Assembly: GCA_030832185.1 (NCBI GenBank)
Contig: JAURJQ010000017.1
Location: 1-64,000, forward strand
Origin: Chitinophagales bacterium
Lineage (GTDB): Bacteria > Bacteroidota > Bacteroidia > Chitinophagales > JADJOU01
Direction: 5' to 3'
Length of the DNA: 64,000 nt
The notes under the pieces were generated by a model that worked only from the letters and a program-made list of their open reading frames with translations, searched no databases and had not been told where the DNA came from. The translations under genes were made by a program, and so were the position numbers. This document shows positions 9,560 to 17,957 of this stretch, piece by piece (position 1 is the stretch's first letter; every line of letters begins with the position of its first letter).

Positions 9560-10423
9560 ATGGTCAGTTCAATGACAGGTTTTGGTTCAGAAAATCTCAC
9601 CCTAAGAGATATCAATTACGTGCTAGAGTTAAAAACACTCAATAGCAAGGGTTTAGATTTCATTTTCAAATCACCTAGCCTATTTCGAAATCTTGAAATT
9701 CAGTTCAAAGCCTTAGTTCAAAAAAATCTAGAGCGTGGGAAGCTAGAGCTATCAATACAAAGTAAAGATGGCAAAAAAGGTTTTTTTAGCATCAATGAAG
9801 ATCTTTTTATACAGCAATACGATTTTTTAAAAAATCTAAAGCTCAAAGTAGATTCAAGGGCCGAGGTATTTCCCCTCGTAGTGCAGAATTATAGCACACT
9901 AGTAGATATAGAGGAACTGACACCAAAGGAAGTAGTGCTCATTACCAATACCATAGAGAGTCTTTGTCAAAAAGTAAATCAGTATAGAATAATAGAGGGC
10001 AACGTAATTAAAAATGACCTCCTAGATTGGTTAGGCAAAATTGACCAAACTAAAACGATCATAGCTGGACTAGGTGATAAACGGATTGAGAACAGGAAGG
10101 AAAAATTATTAACTGGGATACATGAAATTACCACCGCTACAGAAATAGACTATAATAGGCTAGGACAAGAAATGATTTACTACATAGAAAAACTAGATAT
10201 TAGCGAGGAATTGAGCAGGCTTCATCAGCATATCATCCTTTTCAAACAGACCATAGAAGGCGATGAATATGCTGGGAAGAAATTAGGGTTTATAGCACAG
10301 GAACTAGGACGCGAAATCAATACTATCGGCTCCAAAGCAAACGATAGCGAGATACAGCATTTGGTTGTAGATATGAAAGATTTATTAGAGCGAATTAAAG
10401 AACAATTAAATAATGTGGTTTAA
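9560..10423 (+). CDS. yicC: YicC-family endoribonuclease
   Basis: A 287-residue cytoplasmic protein of the YicC/YloC family: N-terminal MVSSMTGFGSE, then ELKTLNSKGLDFIF, and a C-terminal DUF1732-type region with GKKLGFIAQELGREINT and a helical tail ending DLLERIKEQLNNVV. The family is described as an endoribonuclease acting on RNA, including small RNAs. It lies directly upstream of gmk, a very common order across bacteria, which strengthens both calls. Confidence 0.93.
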   Translation: MVSSMTGFGSENLTLRDINYVLELKTLNSKGLDFIFKSPSLFRNLEIQFKALVQKNLERGKLELSIQSKDGKKGFFSINEDLFIQQYDFLKNLKLKVDSRAEVFPLVVQNYSTLVDIEELTPKEVVLITNTIESLCQKVNQYRIIEGNVIKNDLLDWLGKIDQTKTIIAGLGDKRIENRKEKLLTGIHEITTATEIDYNRLGQEMIYYIEKLDISEELSRLHQHIILFKQTIEGDEYAGKKLGFIAQELGREINTIGSKANDSEIQHLVVDMKDLLERIKEQLNNVV

Positions 10424-10444
10424 CCTAAAACCTAAGTCATTTTT

Positions 10445-11011
10445 ATGAAGAAGAAATCCATACTCATCACAGCCCCATCGGGTGCAGGAAAGACTACTTT
10501 AGTAAAAAAACTATTAATCGATTTTCCACATTTAGAATTTTCTATCTCGGCCGCTACGCGTGAACCTAGAGATCATGAGAAAAATGGTGTAGATTATCAT
10601 TTCATTACAGAAAAGGAATTTCGTAGGAAGATTGAGGAGAATAACTTTTTAGAATGGGAAGAAGTCTATGAAGGCTCTCTTTATGGCACTCCTAATTCAG
10701 AATTGGATAGAATCTATAGACTAGGTAAAATTCCAATCTTCGATATTGATATTATGGGAGCCATGAGTGTAAAAAAGTTATTGTGCACAGATGTACTTTC
10801 TATATTTATAGCCGCTCCTAGCTTACAGGTATTGGAGGAAAGGCTGCGAAATAGACATACAGAAACGGAAGAGAAAATACAAACAAGACTAAATAAAGCC
10901 ATCAGCGAAATGAAATTTGCAAACTTCTTTGATAAAAAAATAGTCAACGATGATCTAGAAATAGCTTATGCCAAATTGAAAAAAATTGTGATACATTACC
11001 TAGAAGGATAA
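10445..11011 (+). CDS. gmk: Guanylate kinase
   Basis: A 188-residue cytoplasmic enzyme phosphorylating GMP to GDP with ATP. The P-loop APSGAGKTT is at residues 9-17. The GMP-binding region includes SAATREPRDHEKNGVDYHF, and the lid carries RLRNRHTETEEKIQTRL. Length is typical. It is the last gene of the nrnA-DMT-yicC-gmk operon; the small ORF downstream converges on it with a 10-nt gap. Confidence 0.96.
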   Translation: MKKKSILITAPSGAGKTTLVKKLLIDFPHLEFSISAATREPRDHEKNGVDYHFITEKEFRRKIEENNFLEWEEVYEGSLYGTPNSELDRIYRLGKIPIFDIDIMGAMSVKKLLCTDVLSIFIAAPSLQVLEERLRNRHTETEEKIQTRLNKAISEMKFANFFDKKIVNDDLEIAYAKLKKIVIHYLEG

Positions 11012-11021
11012 TCTATTTTCA

Positions 11022-11198
11022 TTAAGAGCTTAGACCTCTAACCGCTTTCATAGAAAAGACGAAATTGCAAAGAGTGAATGGATAAGTTTCTTCATCTAAT
11101 GTATCTACTTCTAAGACTCCAAAATCACCCAACCCAAGTCCTAACCAAAAAACTAGTGAAAAGAAAAATGCTCCAAAAAATATGCTTGAAAATTTCAA
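11022..11198 (-). CDS. Small putative membrane protein, 58 aa, overlapping the menE stop
   Basis: A minus-strand frame of 58 codons opens with TTG at 11196-11198, overlapping the menE TGA at 11195-11197 (the four bases TTGA). It reads MKFSSIFFGAFFFSLVFWLG, one hydrophobic helix (about residues 4-22), then an acidic stretch (VDTLDEE) and a tail with KAVRGLSS, stopping at TAA 11022-11024. The stop/start overlap suggests translational coupling with menE. I do not recognise a family. The coherent helix-plus-soluble pattern and the position argue for a real gene; the TTG start and small size argue for caution. Confidence 0.5.
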   Translation of the reverse strand: MKFSSIFFGAFFFSLVFWLGLGLGDFGVLEVDTLDEETYPFTLCNFVFSMKAVRGLSS

Positions 11199-12250
11199 CT
11201 AAGTTCAGATAAAAGCATCTTATTCCTGATTATTTCCCTTCTTAATGGCTTTAAACTATCGGTCTCATGCCAGGATTTGGCTAGGTAAAATACTTTAGGT
11301 ATAAATTTAACCCCTATAGAATTGCCGTGAAACAATTGTAAAATCTGAGGCTTGGTTATAGTGCATTCAGGTTCCAATACCATAATTACTCGCTGACCCA
11401 AAACAGCATCCTCCTCTCCTGCTAATATAAATTTAAAAGGCAGAAACAAACTCCATTCCTTTTCTAATTTTTCAGGGTTTATTTTCAATCCACCAGTATT
11501 AATTAAATGATCTTTTCTTCCTAAAAAAATAAAATTTGACGAATTTATGCAGTCTATAATATCATTCGTCACTACCTTTTCTGGCAGAATAAAAGGGTGA
11601 TAAACTTCAAGACAATCCATTGTATTGACATTGACCTCAAAACCTTCCAAACACTCGAAATAAGCATCATTCCTACTTATACTTCTCACTGCAAAATGGC
11701 TAATAGTTTCGGTCATAGCAAAACTCTCATAAAAAACAGTTGTTAGATTCAGACCTAATATTTTATCCTCTAATTCTCTAGAAACTCCACTAGCTCCAAT
11801 AAGGCAAGTTTTCACCTTAGAGAAAAATTGAGGATTATTCTCCAATATATGATTTACGTGTATTGGGGTTAGTGATATAAAATCAATAACGGGAATAAGT
11901 ACCTCGCTATAAAAATTTAATGAAGGGCGGACGACCTCGACCTTGGCACCTGCCAAATGCGCGCGAATTAGTAGCATTTTAGAACCTATATACTTAATAT
12001 CAAGGCATAGGACTAGATGCGTCAAATTCGTTATTCTGAAAAAGTTATTGGACAGATGAGCACTTTCAATAGCCTTAATCTTATCTATTTCTAGTGCCTT
12101 GGGGTCTCCCGTGGAGCCAGATGTATAAGAAACGAAACTATTGGAAACTAGAAAACACTCTAGAAAATCCAAAACGGACGAAAAATAAGCATCCTGTGCG
12201 TAATTTTCTCGTAGAGAATTTATATTTAAATGTTCGAAATCTAAGAACAT
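11195..12250 (-). CDS. menE: o-Succinylbenzoate-CoA ligase-like AMP-binding enzyme (MenE, short form)
   Basis: A 351-residue member of the ANL adenylating superfamily. The phosphate-binding loop YTSGSTGDPK is near residues 42-51, YESFAMTETISHFAVR lies in the middle, and LGRKDHLINTGGLKINPEKLE marks the hinge to the C-terminal subdomain. It is much shorter than acyl-CoA synthetases (about 500 aa) but matches the compact MenE form of Bacteroidota, which activates o-succinylbenzoate for menaquinone synthesis. No other men genes are adjacent, so the substrate is inferred from family and length. Its stop overlaps the start of a 58-aa ORF; yajC lies 14 nt upstream. Confidence 0.8.
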   Translation of the reverse strand: MFLDFEHLNINSLRENYAQDAYFSSVLDFLECFLVSNSFVSYTSGSTGDPKALEIDKIKAIESAHLSNNFFRITNLTHLVLCLDIKYIGSKMLLIRAHLAGAKVEVVRPSLNFYSEVLIPVIDFISLTPIHVNHILENNPQFFSKVKTCLIGASGVSRELEDKILGLNLTTVFYESFAMTETISHFAVRSISRNDAYFECLEGFEVNVNTMDCLEVYHPFILPEKVVTNDIIDCINSSNFIFLGRKDHLINTGGLKINPEKLEKEWSLFLPFKFILAGEEDAVLGQRVIMVLEPECTITKPQILQLFHGNSIGVKFIPKVFYLAKSWHETDSLKPLRREIIRNKMLLSELS

Positions 12251-12264
12251 TTCAAGTTTAAAAA

Positions 12265-12573
12265 TTACTTAACGCCATGCAATGCTTTAGTTGCCTCATA
12301 GTTGAGGGCAGTCTTCTCCATTCGCACTTTCACGTTTGTATCTATTTCGATAACCATCATATTCTCCTCCGTTCTGATATACTTACCGTGAATACCAGAT
12401 GTAGTGATGATTTTTGCTCCATTTGCAAGACCATCTATAAATCCAGCCATTTCCTTTTCTCGTTTCTTCTGCTTAGGGCCAATTATAACGAACTGAACTA
12501 CCAAAAAGATACCCATCATTAATAATAATAATGGCATCATATCCATACCACCTTGTGCTTGTAAATAAATCAT
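12265..12573 (-). CDS. yajC: Preprotein translocase subunit YajC
   Basis: About 102 residues from the ATG at 12573. One transmembrane helix (MMPLLLLMMGIFLVVQFVII) is followed by the conserved GPKQKKREKEMAGF and the beta-rich domain GAKIITTSGIHGKY, the hallmark of YajC. It associates with SecDF in the inner membrane and assists Sec export. A longer frame beginning with TTG at 12594 is unlikely because that TTG is part of the promoter box. It lies directly upstream of menE. Confidence 0.93.
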   Translation of the reverse strand: MIYLQAQGGMDMMPLLLLMMGIFLVVQFVIIGPKQKKREKEMAGFIDGLANGAKIITTSGIHGKYIRTEENMMVIEIDTNVKVRMEKTALNYEATKALHGVK

Positions 12574-12591
12574 TATTATAAAAATTATTGG

Positions 12592-12599
12592 CAAATATA
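12592..12599 (-). promoter_or_regulatory. Promoter -7 element of yajC
   Basis: TATATTTG (minus strand) fits TAnnTTTG, 19 nt before the chosen ATG. Its final TTG is the in-frame upstream alternative start, so the box itself decides the start codon. Confidence 0.55.
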
Positions 12600-12649
12600 T
12601 ATATCTAGAGCAATATAGACGTATTAATCTTATTACTTAGTCAAATAAA

Positions 12650-13096
12650 TTATGGTTTAACCTGGACTCTAAAAGATAGCGTATGTACTTTTTCGCTTGA
12701 ATTACAATTCACCTTGACACTTTTTTGATAACTCCCAGCTTTCTCGTTGCTATCAAACTTAGCTACAATAGAATCTTTACCTCCAGCTTGCAAGGGATGG
12801 CGAGAAAACTCAGCTATCGTGCAGCCACAGCTCGGACTGACGGAAAAAAGCATAAGTGGAGCTTTCCCTTTATTTTCATAGTGATAAACTAGTTGATATT
12901 CCTTCCCTTCTTTTACTGTGCCTAGATCCAGCATTGTATCCTGAAAATAAATTTCTGTAACTTTGCTATACATTACAGTATCTATTGAAGATATATTAAT
13001 ATTATTGTTAAATTTATCTTTAAGGCCTTTAGAAAAATCTTGACATGAAGACAAACACAATGAAGTAATCGCAATAAGACAGAATACTTTATTCAT
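12650..13096 (-). CDS. DUF1573 lipoprotein
   Basis: About 148 residues. The N-terminus MNKVFCLIAITSLCLSSCQD is a lipoprotein signal peptide with lipobox LSSC, so the mature protein is probably anchored in the envelope. The rest is a DUF1573 immunoglobulin-like domain: FQDTMLDLGTVKEGKEYQLV, YENKGKAPLMLFSVSPSCGC and a final VKVNCNSSEK strand. DUF1573 is very common in Bacteroidota; its function is not established. An in-frame TTG at 13108 lies inside the promoter box, so the ATG at 13096 is preferred. Confidence 0.85.
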   Translation of the reverse strand: MNKVFCLIAITSLCLSSCQDFSKGLKDKFNNNINISSIDTVMYSKVTEIYFQDTMLDLGTVKEGKEYQLVYHYENKGKAPLMLFSVSPSCGCTIAEFSRHPLQAGGKDSIVAKFDSNEKAGSYQKSVKVNCNSSEKVHTLSFRVQVKP

Positions 13097-13105
13097 AATT
13101 GGAGT

Positions 13106-13113
13106 CAAAACTA
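13106..13113 (-). promoter_or_regulatory. Promoter -7 element of the DUF1573 lipoprotein
   Basis: TAGTTTTG (minus strand) fits TAnnTTTG, 10 nt before the ATG at 13096, implying a very short leader. Confidence 0.5.
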
Positions 13114-13163
13114 GCTGGTAAGAGTTTTTATTGTTTGAAAAATACTTAAAAGAAACTTTAAAC

Positions 13164-14774
13164 CTATTTAAATCGAATATTGAGTGTTGCCATGATTTGA
13201 CTAATAGAATTATTGGTAGAATATCCTACCTCATAATTATTCGCATTATCTTCATAGCTATAGAATGGTCTATAGTCTTTGAAACTTGTATTCATATAAG
13301 CGAGGTCTAATGACACCTGTTTTCCACGATACCCTAGTCCAAAAGTATAGGTGAGGGCAGAAGCATTATTAGCACCAAAAATAAAATCTTTACTGTAAGG
13401 AGTCGTACGATAGTTCATACCACCTCTAAACCTAAGACTTTCCAGCACAAATTCCCCACCTAGTTTAAATGTATGGGTATTGTTATTTTGTCTCCACAGA
13501 GCATCATTTAAGGCTGAGGTGAATTGAGGCTCATTATCTAGGGCGATCATCAAGCTTTTAAGATTATTAAATTCATATTCAGCGCCAATAAATCCGCGTT
13601 TACCTAGCAGATAACTTAATCCACCCCCAAACTTAAAAGGTGTGATGTAATTGAATTGGAACTCTTCTGTTGTCCATGGGGTACTAGAGCCCGCAGTGCT
13701 ATTAGCATAGTAAGAGCGAGCGGTAATGGCATATTCCTGAGTTAGCTGAGTAAATGTAGGGGTATGTATATAGGCTGAAGCTCTCAAATTATCAGTCAAT
13801 CTAACTAACCCTCCCAATTTAAGATTAATTCCAGCTCCGCTATACTTATCTATTTCAGAAATACTAAATCCACCATAACGACCATAAATTGAATTAGGAC
13901 TAGAGCTAACTGGGCCATTATTGGTCTCATCGAGTATAAATTCTGTCTGATAGTTGACGATTGGAATACCCATTGAGACCCCAAAATAGTATTTATCCTT
14001 AATACTCGTAGACCATGCAAAAGAAAGCTCTGTAATACCGCCGCTAGTCTTCATTTGACCAAATTGAGATACATTGACAGAGTCCAAGTTTAGTGCGTCC
14101 TCATAAAAATCATACGGTGAAAACGAATAAATAGCTTCCGCATTGCGGGCTGCTAAAATTCTATTATATGAGTTAGCTATCGATGAATAGTTATTTTCAA
14201 TCGGGAATGTGCCAGGAGCAGGAAAGTCTGTATTGAAATCTCTTCTCAAATACTCTGCCTCAGTGGCTTGAAGCGCCAAGTAGCTGCTATAGGAATAGGT
14301 CCGATTTCTACCCATACCAAAGTTAGTCGATCGGTTAAAATCTGCAGTTCTATTGAGGCCGATAGTTATATTGGATGAACGCATGACATCCTTATCACTT
14401 TTTCTATTGGCTATAACTGCACCCAGACTATTGATAGTAAATTTATATCTCCGCTGATCGAAATCTGTTTCAAATTGTCCTCTACCATCATTGAGGATAT
14501 AAGTACTATTGACACTATTCAGTGAAAAAGTCGGAGTAAACTCAAATTCTGAGCGAGAGAACATACCTAGTCCTGCCGGATTGGTGCTTAGATTGGATAC
14601 ATCTCCACCTACGCTGCCTAGCACTCCCCCAGACCCTACAAACCTCGCGGTACCTTGCAAAGTGCTTTGACTAATATCTGTTCCCATTCTGAGCACTGCT
14701 CCAGAATATCGCTGTGCTGCGAGAAATAGTATACCCGCAGACATACCTATGGTGAGAGTTATCCTTTTTAACAT
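13164..14774 (-). CDS. OmpP1/FadL-family outer membrane protein
   Basis: A 536-residue secreted beta-barrel. An N-terminal signal peptide (LTIGMSAGILFLAAQ) is followed by GTARFVGSGGVLGSVGGDVS and NLSTNPAGLGMFSRSEFEFT, the hatch-region pattern of Bacteroidota OmpP1/FadL/TodX-like proteins. Alternating amphipathic strands run to a terminal aromatic/basic strand (IMATLNIRFK). The family takes up hydrophobic molecules such as long-chain fatty acids; the substrate here is unknown. It lies 34 bp downstream of the Trp/Asn-rich secreted protein and is probably co-transcribed with it. Confidence 0.85.
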   Translation of the reverse strand: MLKRITLTIGMSAGILFLAAQRYSGAVLRMGTDISQSTLQGTARFVGSGGVLGSVGGDVSNLSTNPAGLGMFSRSEFEFTPTFSLNSVNSTYILNDGRGQFETDFDQRRYKFTINSLGAVIANRKSDKDVMRSSNITIGLNRTADFNRSTNFGMGRNRTYSYSSYLALQATEAEYLRRDFNTDFPAPGTFPIENNYSSIANSYNRILAARNAEAIYSFSPYDFYEDALNLDSVNVSQFGQMKTSGGITELSFAWSTSIKDKYYFGVSMGIPIVNYQTEFILDETNNGPVSSSPNSIYGRYGGFSISEIDKYSGAGINLKLGGLVRLTDNLRASAYIHTPTFTQLTQEYAITARSYYANSTAGSSTPWTTEEFQFNYITPFKFGGGLSYLLGKRGFIGAEYEFNNLKSLMIALDNEPQFTSALNDALWRQNNNTHTFKLGGEFVLESLRFRGGMNYRTTPYSKDFIFGANNASALTYTFGLGYRGKQVSLDLAYMNTSFKDYRPFYSYEDNANNYEVGYSTNNSISQIMATLNIRFK

Positions 14775-14808
14775 AACCTATATTTGTATAAATTTGAAAA
14801 AATAATAA

Positions 14809-15693
14809 TTAAAATCTGGATCCACCACCACTTCTTCCCGATCTACTGGAACCACCACCACTAGAGCCTCCAGAATTTTTTGTACCACCAGAACTATTAG
14901 AACCTGAATTCATATTACCCATTCGTGTAGGTGATGGATTGACCGTTGGACTAGGGGAACTAGTACCTTGACTTCCTCTAAATACAGGTGTATTAGTATT
15001 AGTATTCGTATTTGGACTAGGATTTCTGTTAGTATTACTTTGATTCTGTGAAGGTCTATATCGAGTATTTCCATAATCTCTATCAGGATCCATAACCCTT
15101 ACCGCTCTGGAAATACGTCTTTCCGGTGGATTGACACTATTCCTGTTTCCATTATTCCAACCACCGCCCCAGCCGTTATTCCAGCCACCTCGCCATGAGT
15201 TCCAACCGTTATTCCAGCCGCCACCCCAAGAATTCCAGCCTGTATGACATCCCCATGGATTGTTCCAAGCATTCCATGAGTTCCAGCCATATGGATTACC
15301 CCATGAATTCCATCCGCCACCCAATGTGTTCCAGCCGTTATTCCATCCCCATGGATCGTTCCAACCGTTTCCTACTGAAATGACCAAACCACTTCCCCAA
15401 TAAGGGTTATAGAAATTGGCAAATTGAGGATAAGAATACATATTTATAAATGCAGAACTAGGCATAACGTAATATGGGTCATACATCCTTCTCAGACTTC
15501 GTCTGTATCGGTAATCAAATTCTGGATTATAGCTGTCGTCTATATTTTCATAACTACCATCCCCTCTATTATCTGGTGGGTTTTGATAGACTATTCTAGG
15601 TTTTACTGGCTCCGGCTGATCATAAATGTCATCCTGCGCTTGGAGGATTAAACTGCCAAAAAGCGTACATTTTAAAAGCAATAATAGTCTCAT
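14809..15693 (-). CDS. Secreted Trp/Asn/Gly-repeat protein with Ser/Gly-rich tail
   Basis: 294 residues, no family recognised. A signal peptide (MRLLLLLKCTLFGSLILQAQ) leads to an acidic/tyrosine-rich section (YDQPEP to YRRSLRRMYDPYY). Residues about 109-182 are a degenerate tandem array of GWN, GGWNNGWNSW-like units. An Asn/Thr/Pro-rich linker with NTNTNT follows, then a Ser/Gly-rich tail ending RSGGGSRF. The aromatic repeat suggests an exported structural or binding surface rather than an enzyme. It is probably in an operon with the FadL-like porin behind it. Confidence 0.6.
   Translation of the reverse strand: MRLLLLLKCTLFGSLILQAQDDIYDQPEPVKPRIVYQNPPDNRGDGSYENIDDSYNPEFDYRYRRSLRRMYDPYYVMPSSAFINMYSYPQFANFYNPYWGSGLVISVGNGWNDPWGWNNGWNTLGGGWNSWGNPYGWNSWNAWNNPWGCHTGWNSWGGGWNNGWNSWRGGWNNGWGGGWNNGNRNSVNPPERRISRAVRVMDPDRDYGNTRYRPSQNQSNTNRNPSPNTNTNTNTPVFRGSQGTSSPSPTVNPSPTRMGNMNSGSNSSGGTKNSGGSSGGGSSRSGRSGGGSRF
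15148..15371 (-). repeat. Degenerate tandem repeat coding for GWNNGW-type units
   Basis: About 225 bp inside the secreted protein gene made of imperfect copies of short units encoding G-W-N, W-N-S-W and G-G-W-N-N-G. Copies differ at the DNA level, so the array looks old or selected rather than freshly expanded. It covers residues about 109-182. Confidence 0.7.
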
Positions 15694-15781
15694 AACTAGC
15701 GTAATTATAGTTTACATCAATATGACGTTAAAAATACAAATAAAGTTTAAATGTTTCACACTTAAAATCTGTTATATTTGG

Positions 15782-17266
15782 TTAAGCGGGAGTAGGCAAA
15801 GTTTTCGACTTTCCAAAATAAGAAAAACTCCATAATCCTATTACGGTTACGAGTCCATTTAAGATTAATATAGTATTGCCGTAATAAAAAGATGAGCCTC
15901 CATAAACAAAGGGATGCGTATCGATATAATAGGCTATAAATGGCGAAGTTATACATATAATTGGCACCACGCTATCCTGCACCTTTCTCTTAGTTGCTAA
16001 GCCGAAGACAAATAAGCCTAATAAAGGACCATAGGTGTAATTAGCAATTTTTAAAACTATATCTATGACAGCAGAGGTATTTAGTGCTTTAATAATCAAT
16101 ATGGCAAAAAGCAATAGAACAGCAAAACTTAGATGAATCAAGTTGCGGAGCTTAATATCAGGATTTTTATCTGCATCTTTTCCTAAAATGTCTATATAAA
16201 AAGATGTAGTCAAGGTCGTCAAAACACTATCTGCACTGGAAAAGGTGGCAGCAGTAAGACCTACTATAAAAGATACACTAGCCCATAACCCCAGCTGAGT
16301 GAGAGCTAAATAAGGAAACACCTTATCGGTATCGAATGACCCATCTCCTTTAACTGGCAAAGCTATACCCATGTTGTCCGCATAGATATAAAGCAATACT
16401 CCAAGAGATATAAAGAATAAATTAGTAATCAATAGAACAACACTAAACCAGAAAATATTCTTTTGAGATTCTCCTAAGGTTTTACAGGTAAGATTTTTCT
16501 GCATCATATTCTGATCTAAACCTGTCATACAGGCTGCTATGAATGCTCCACCTATAAATTGTTTCCAAAAATAATTTTTGCTATGTACATCCCAGCAGAA
16601 CAATTCGCTGAGTTCATGCGCTTTGACTATACTAGGCGATTCTATCCAGCTAATGTTCAACTGACTTAATATAACGATAATAGAGACTAAAACCCCAAAA
16701 ATTAGCAATCCAGACTGAAAGGCATCCGTCCATACTAAAGTTTTTATGCCGCCCTTAGTCGTATAGAGCCATATCAGAAAGATGATTATAGATACCGAAA
16801 GTGCGAATGGTATTCCCCACTGATCAAAAATAAATAGCTGCAATACAGAGGCAGCCAAAAAAAGCCGAGCTGCAGAACCTAATACCCTGGAGAGGATAAA
16901 AAAAAAGGACCCAGTATATTGCGAAAACAAACCATATCGCTCTCTAAGATAGCCATAGATTGATACTAAATTTAGCCTATAATATAGTGGTAATAAAATA
17001 AAAATAATAGCAAGATAACCCACGAAATAACCAAGAACGATCTGAAAGTAGCCAAATTTCGATAGCAATACAGCCCCAGGCACGGATATAAAGGTAACTC
17101 CTGAAAGGGAGTCCCCGAGCATACCAAAAGCTACTACATACCATTTAGAACCCTTGTCTGCATTAAAATATGAATTAGATTGGAGACGACGAGTCGTGCA
17201 ATATGAAATAAATAATAATATACCGAAATAGACTAATATACAAATGAGTAGAGCAATTGCTGACAT
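15782..17266 (-). CDS. Sodium:solute symporter (SSS family)
   Basis: A 494-residue inner-membrane protein with about 13 hydrophobic helices. SSS hallmarks include an early FNADKGSKWYVVAFGMLGDSLSGVTF, TTKGGIKTLVWTDAFQ in the middle, GLDQNMMQKNL and GLTAATFSSADSVLTTLTTSF. It imports a solute with Na+; the family covers sugars, amino acids, pantothenate and sialic acid, and the substrate is not readable here. Spacing to neighbours (about 70-90 bp) suggests it is a separate unit. Confidence 0.92.
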   Translation of the reverse strand: MSAIALLICILVYFGILLFISYCTTRRLQSNSYFNADKGSKWYVVAFGMLGDSLSGVTFISVPGAVLLSKFGYFQIVLGYFVGYLAIIFILLPLYYRLNLVSIYGYLRERYGLFSQYTGSFFFILSRVLGSAARLFLAASVLQLFIFDQWGIPFALSVSIIIFLIWLYTTKGGIKTLVWTDAFQSGLLIFGVLVSIIVILSQLNISWIESPSIVKAHELSELFCWDVHSKNYFWKQFIGGAFIAACMTGLDQNMMQKNLTCKTLGESQKNIFWFSVVLLITNLFFISLGVLLYIYADNMGIALPVKGDGSFDTDKVFPYLALTQLGLWASVSFIVGLTAATFSSADSVLTTLTTSFYIDILGKDADKNPDIKLRNLIHLSFAVLLLFAILIIKALNTSAVIDIVLKIANYTYGPLLGLFVFGLATKRKVQDSVVPIICITSPFIAYYIDTHPFVYGGSSFYYGNTILILNGLVTVIGLWSFSYFGKSKTLPTPA

Positions 17267-17290
17267 ATTTGGTTTGGATCAAAAGTTAAG

Positions 17291-17324
17291 AAAAAACTCT
17301 AGGCTTAGCCGAAAAACGACTAGA
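17291..17324 (-). terminator. Weak candidate terminator after the DUF5606 gene
   Basis: On the minus strand a 5-bp stem TCTAG/CTAGA encloses a 17-nt loop containing small GGC/GCC and CG/CG pairings, followed within one base by six T residues. It lies 15 nt after the DUF5606 stop. The stem is short, so this is only a possibility. Confidence 0.3.
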
Positions 17325-17338
17325 CTATTTCACTGAAA

Positions 17339-17854
17339 TTATTCCTCCGTTTTTTTCTTCCTTGTCGTTTTTGCCTTTGGCTTCACTACTGGAGTTTCTT
17401 CTGCTGCCTTTTCTTCTGCAGAGGATGAATCTACCACATTTTCAGAATTGAACGATGCACCTATTGCAGATTCAGCTGGCTTGATGAGATCTTTATCAGC
17501 AAGTAAATTATACCATTTGACTATTTTTTGAATATCGCTAATATATACTCTCTCTTCATCATAATTTGGAATCACAGAACTAAAAAACTTCTTCAAATCT
17601 GCTGAATCAGCTTTAGGATTAGGTAAAACTGATTTTTTTTCCTTTATTTTAAGCATAACCTCTAACAATTCCATAGGCTCTTCGGAAGTGTAAATAGTTA
17701 TATTATCTAATGGTGTAAATGAATGCGCTCTAGATGCAGCGAAAAACACTTTATCATCCTGCAGTGATTTTACGATTAGGCCATCTGCACGATGCTTGTG
17801 CATTTGATATAAACCTGGCAATTTTGAAATGGCTAAAATTTCACTAAAACTCAT
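17339..17854 (-). CDS. DUF5606 protein with lysine-rich tail
   Basis: 171 residues. The N-terminal domain (MSFSEILAISKLPGLYQM, then IVKSLQDDKVFFAASRAHSF and LDNITIYTSEEPMELLEV) matches DUF5606, a conserved Bacteroidota family of unknown function with a predicted small beta-barrel. A helical section follows (FFSSVIPNYDEERVYISDIQKIVKWY). The last 40 residues are acidic then basic, ending TTRKKKTEE, likely a disordered tail able to contact nucleic acid. No signal peptide, so cytoplasmic. It has its own promoter box with a leader of about 40 nt. Confidence 0.75.
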   Translation of the reverse strand: MSFSEILAISKLPGLYQMHKHRADGLIVKSLQDDKVFFAASRAHSFTPLDNITIYTSEEPMELLEVMLKIKEKKSVLPNPKADSADLKKFFSSVIPNYDEERVYISDIQKIVKWYNLLADKDLIKPAESAIGASFNSENVVDSSSAEEKAAEETPVVKPKAKTTRKKKTEE

Positions 17855-17898
17855 CTTTTCAATTAAATTATTGGGGTTATAGACTAAACTTCTAGGAG

Positions 17899-17906
17899 CA
17901 AATTTA
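17899..17906 (-). promoter_or_regulatory. Promoter -7 element of the DUF5606 gene
   Basis: TAAATTTG (minus strand) fits TAnnTTTG, 45 nt before the ATG. Confidence 0.45.
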
Positions 17907-17957
17907 ATTGTTTTTTTTAATCTTTAGTTTAAATCATAGGAGCGAAGGCAATAATGT

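Noticed and set aside
12277-12522. Plus-strand open frame opposite yajC
   Set aside because: Antisense shadow of a well-identified gene; no family features or promoter.
15773-15780. TATATTTG promoter-like box on the plus strand
   Set aside because: No plus-strand gene follows; the box lies just behind the symporter stop and is likely chance in AT-rich DNA.
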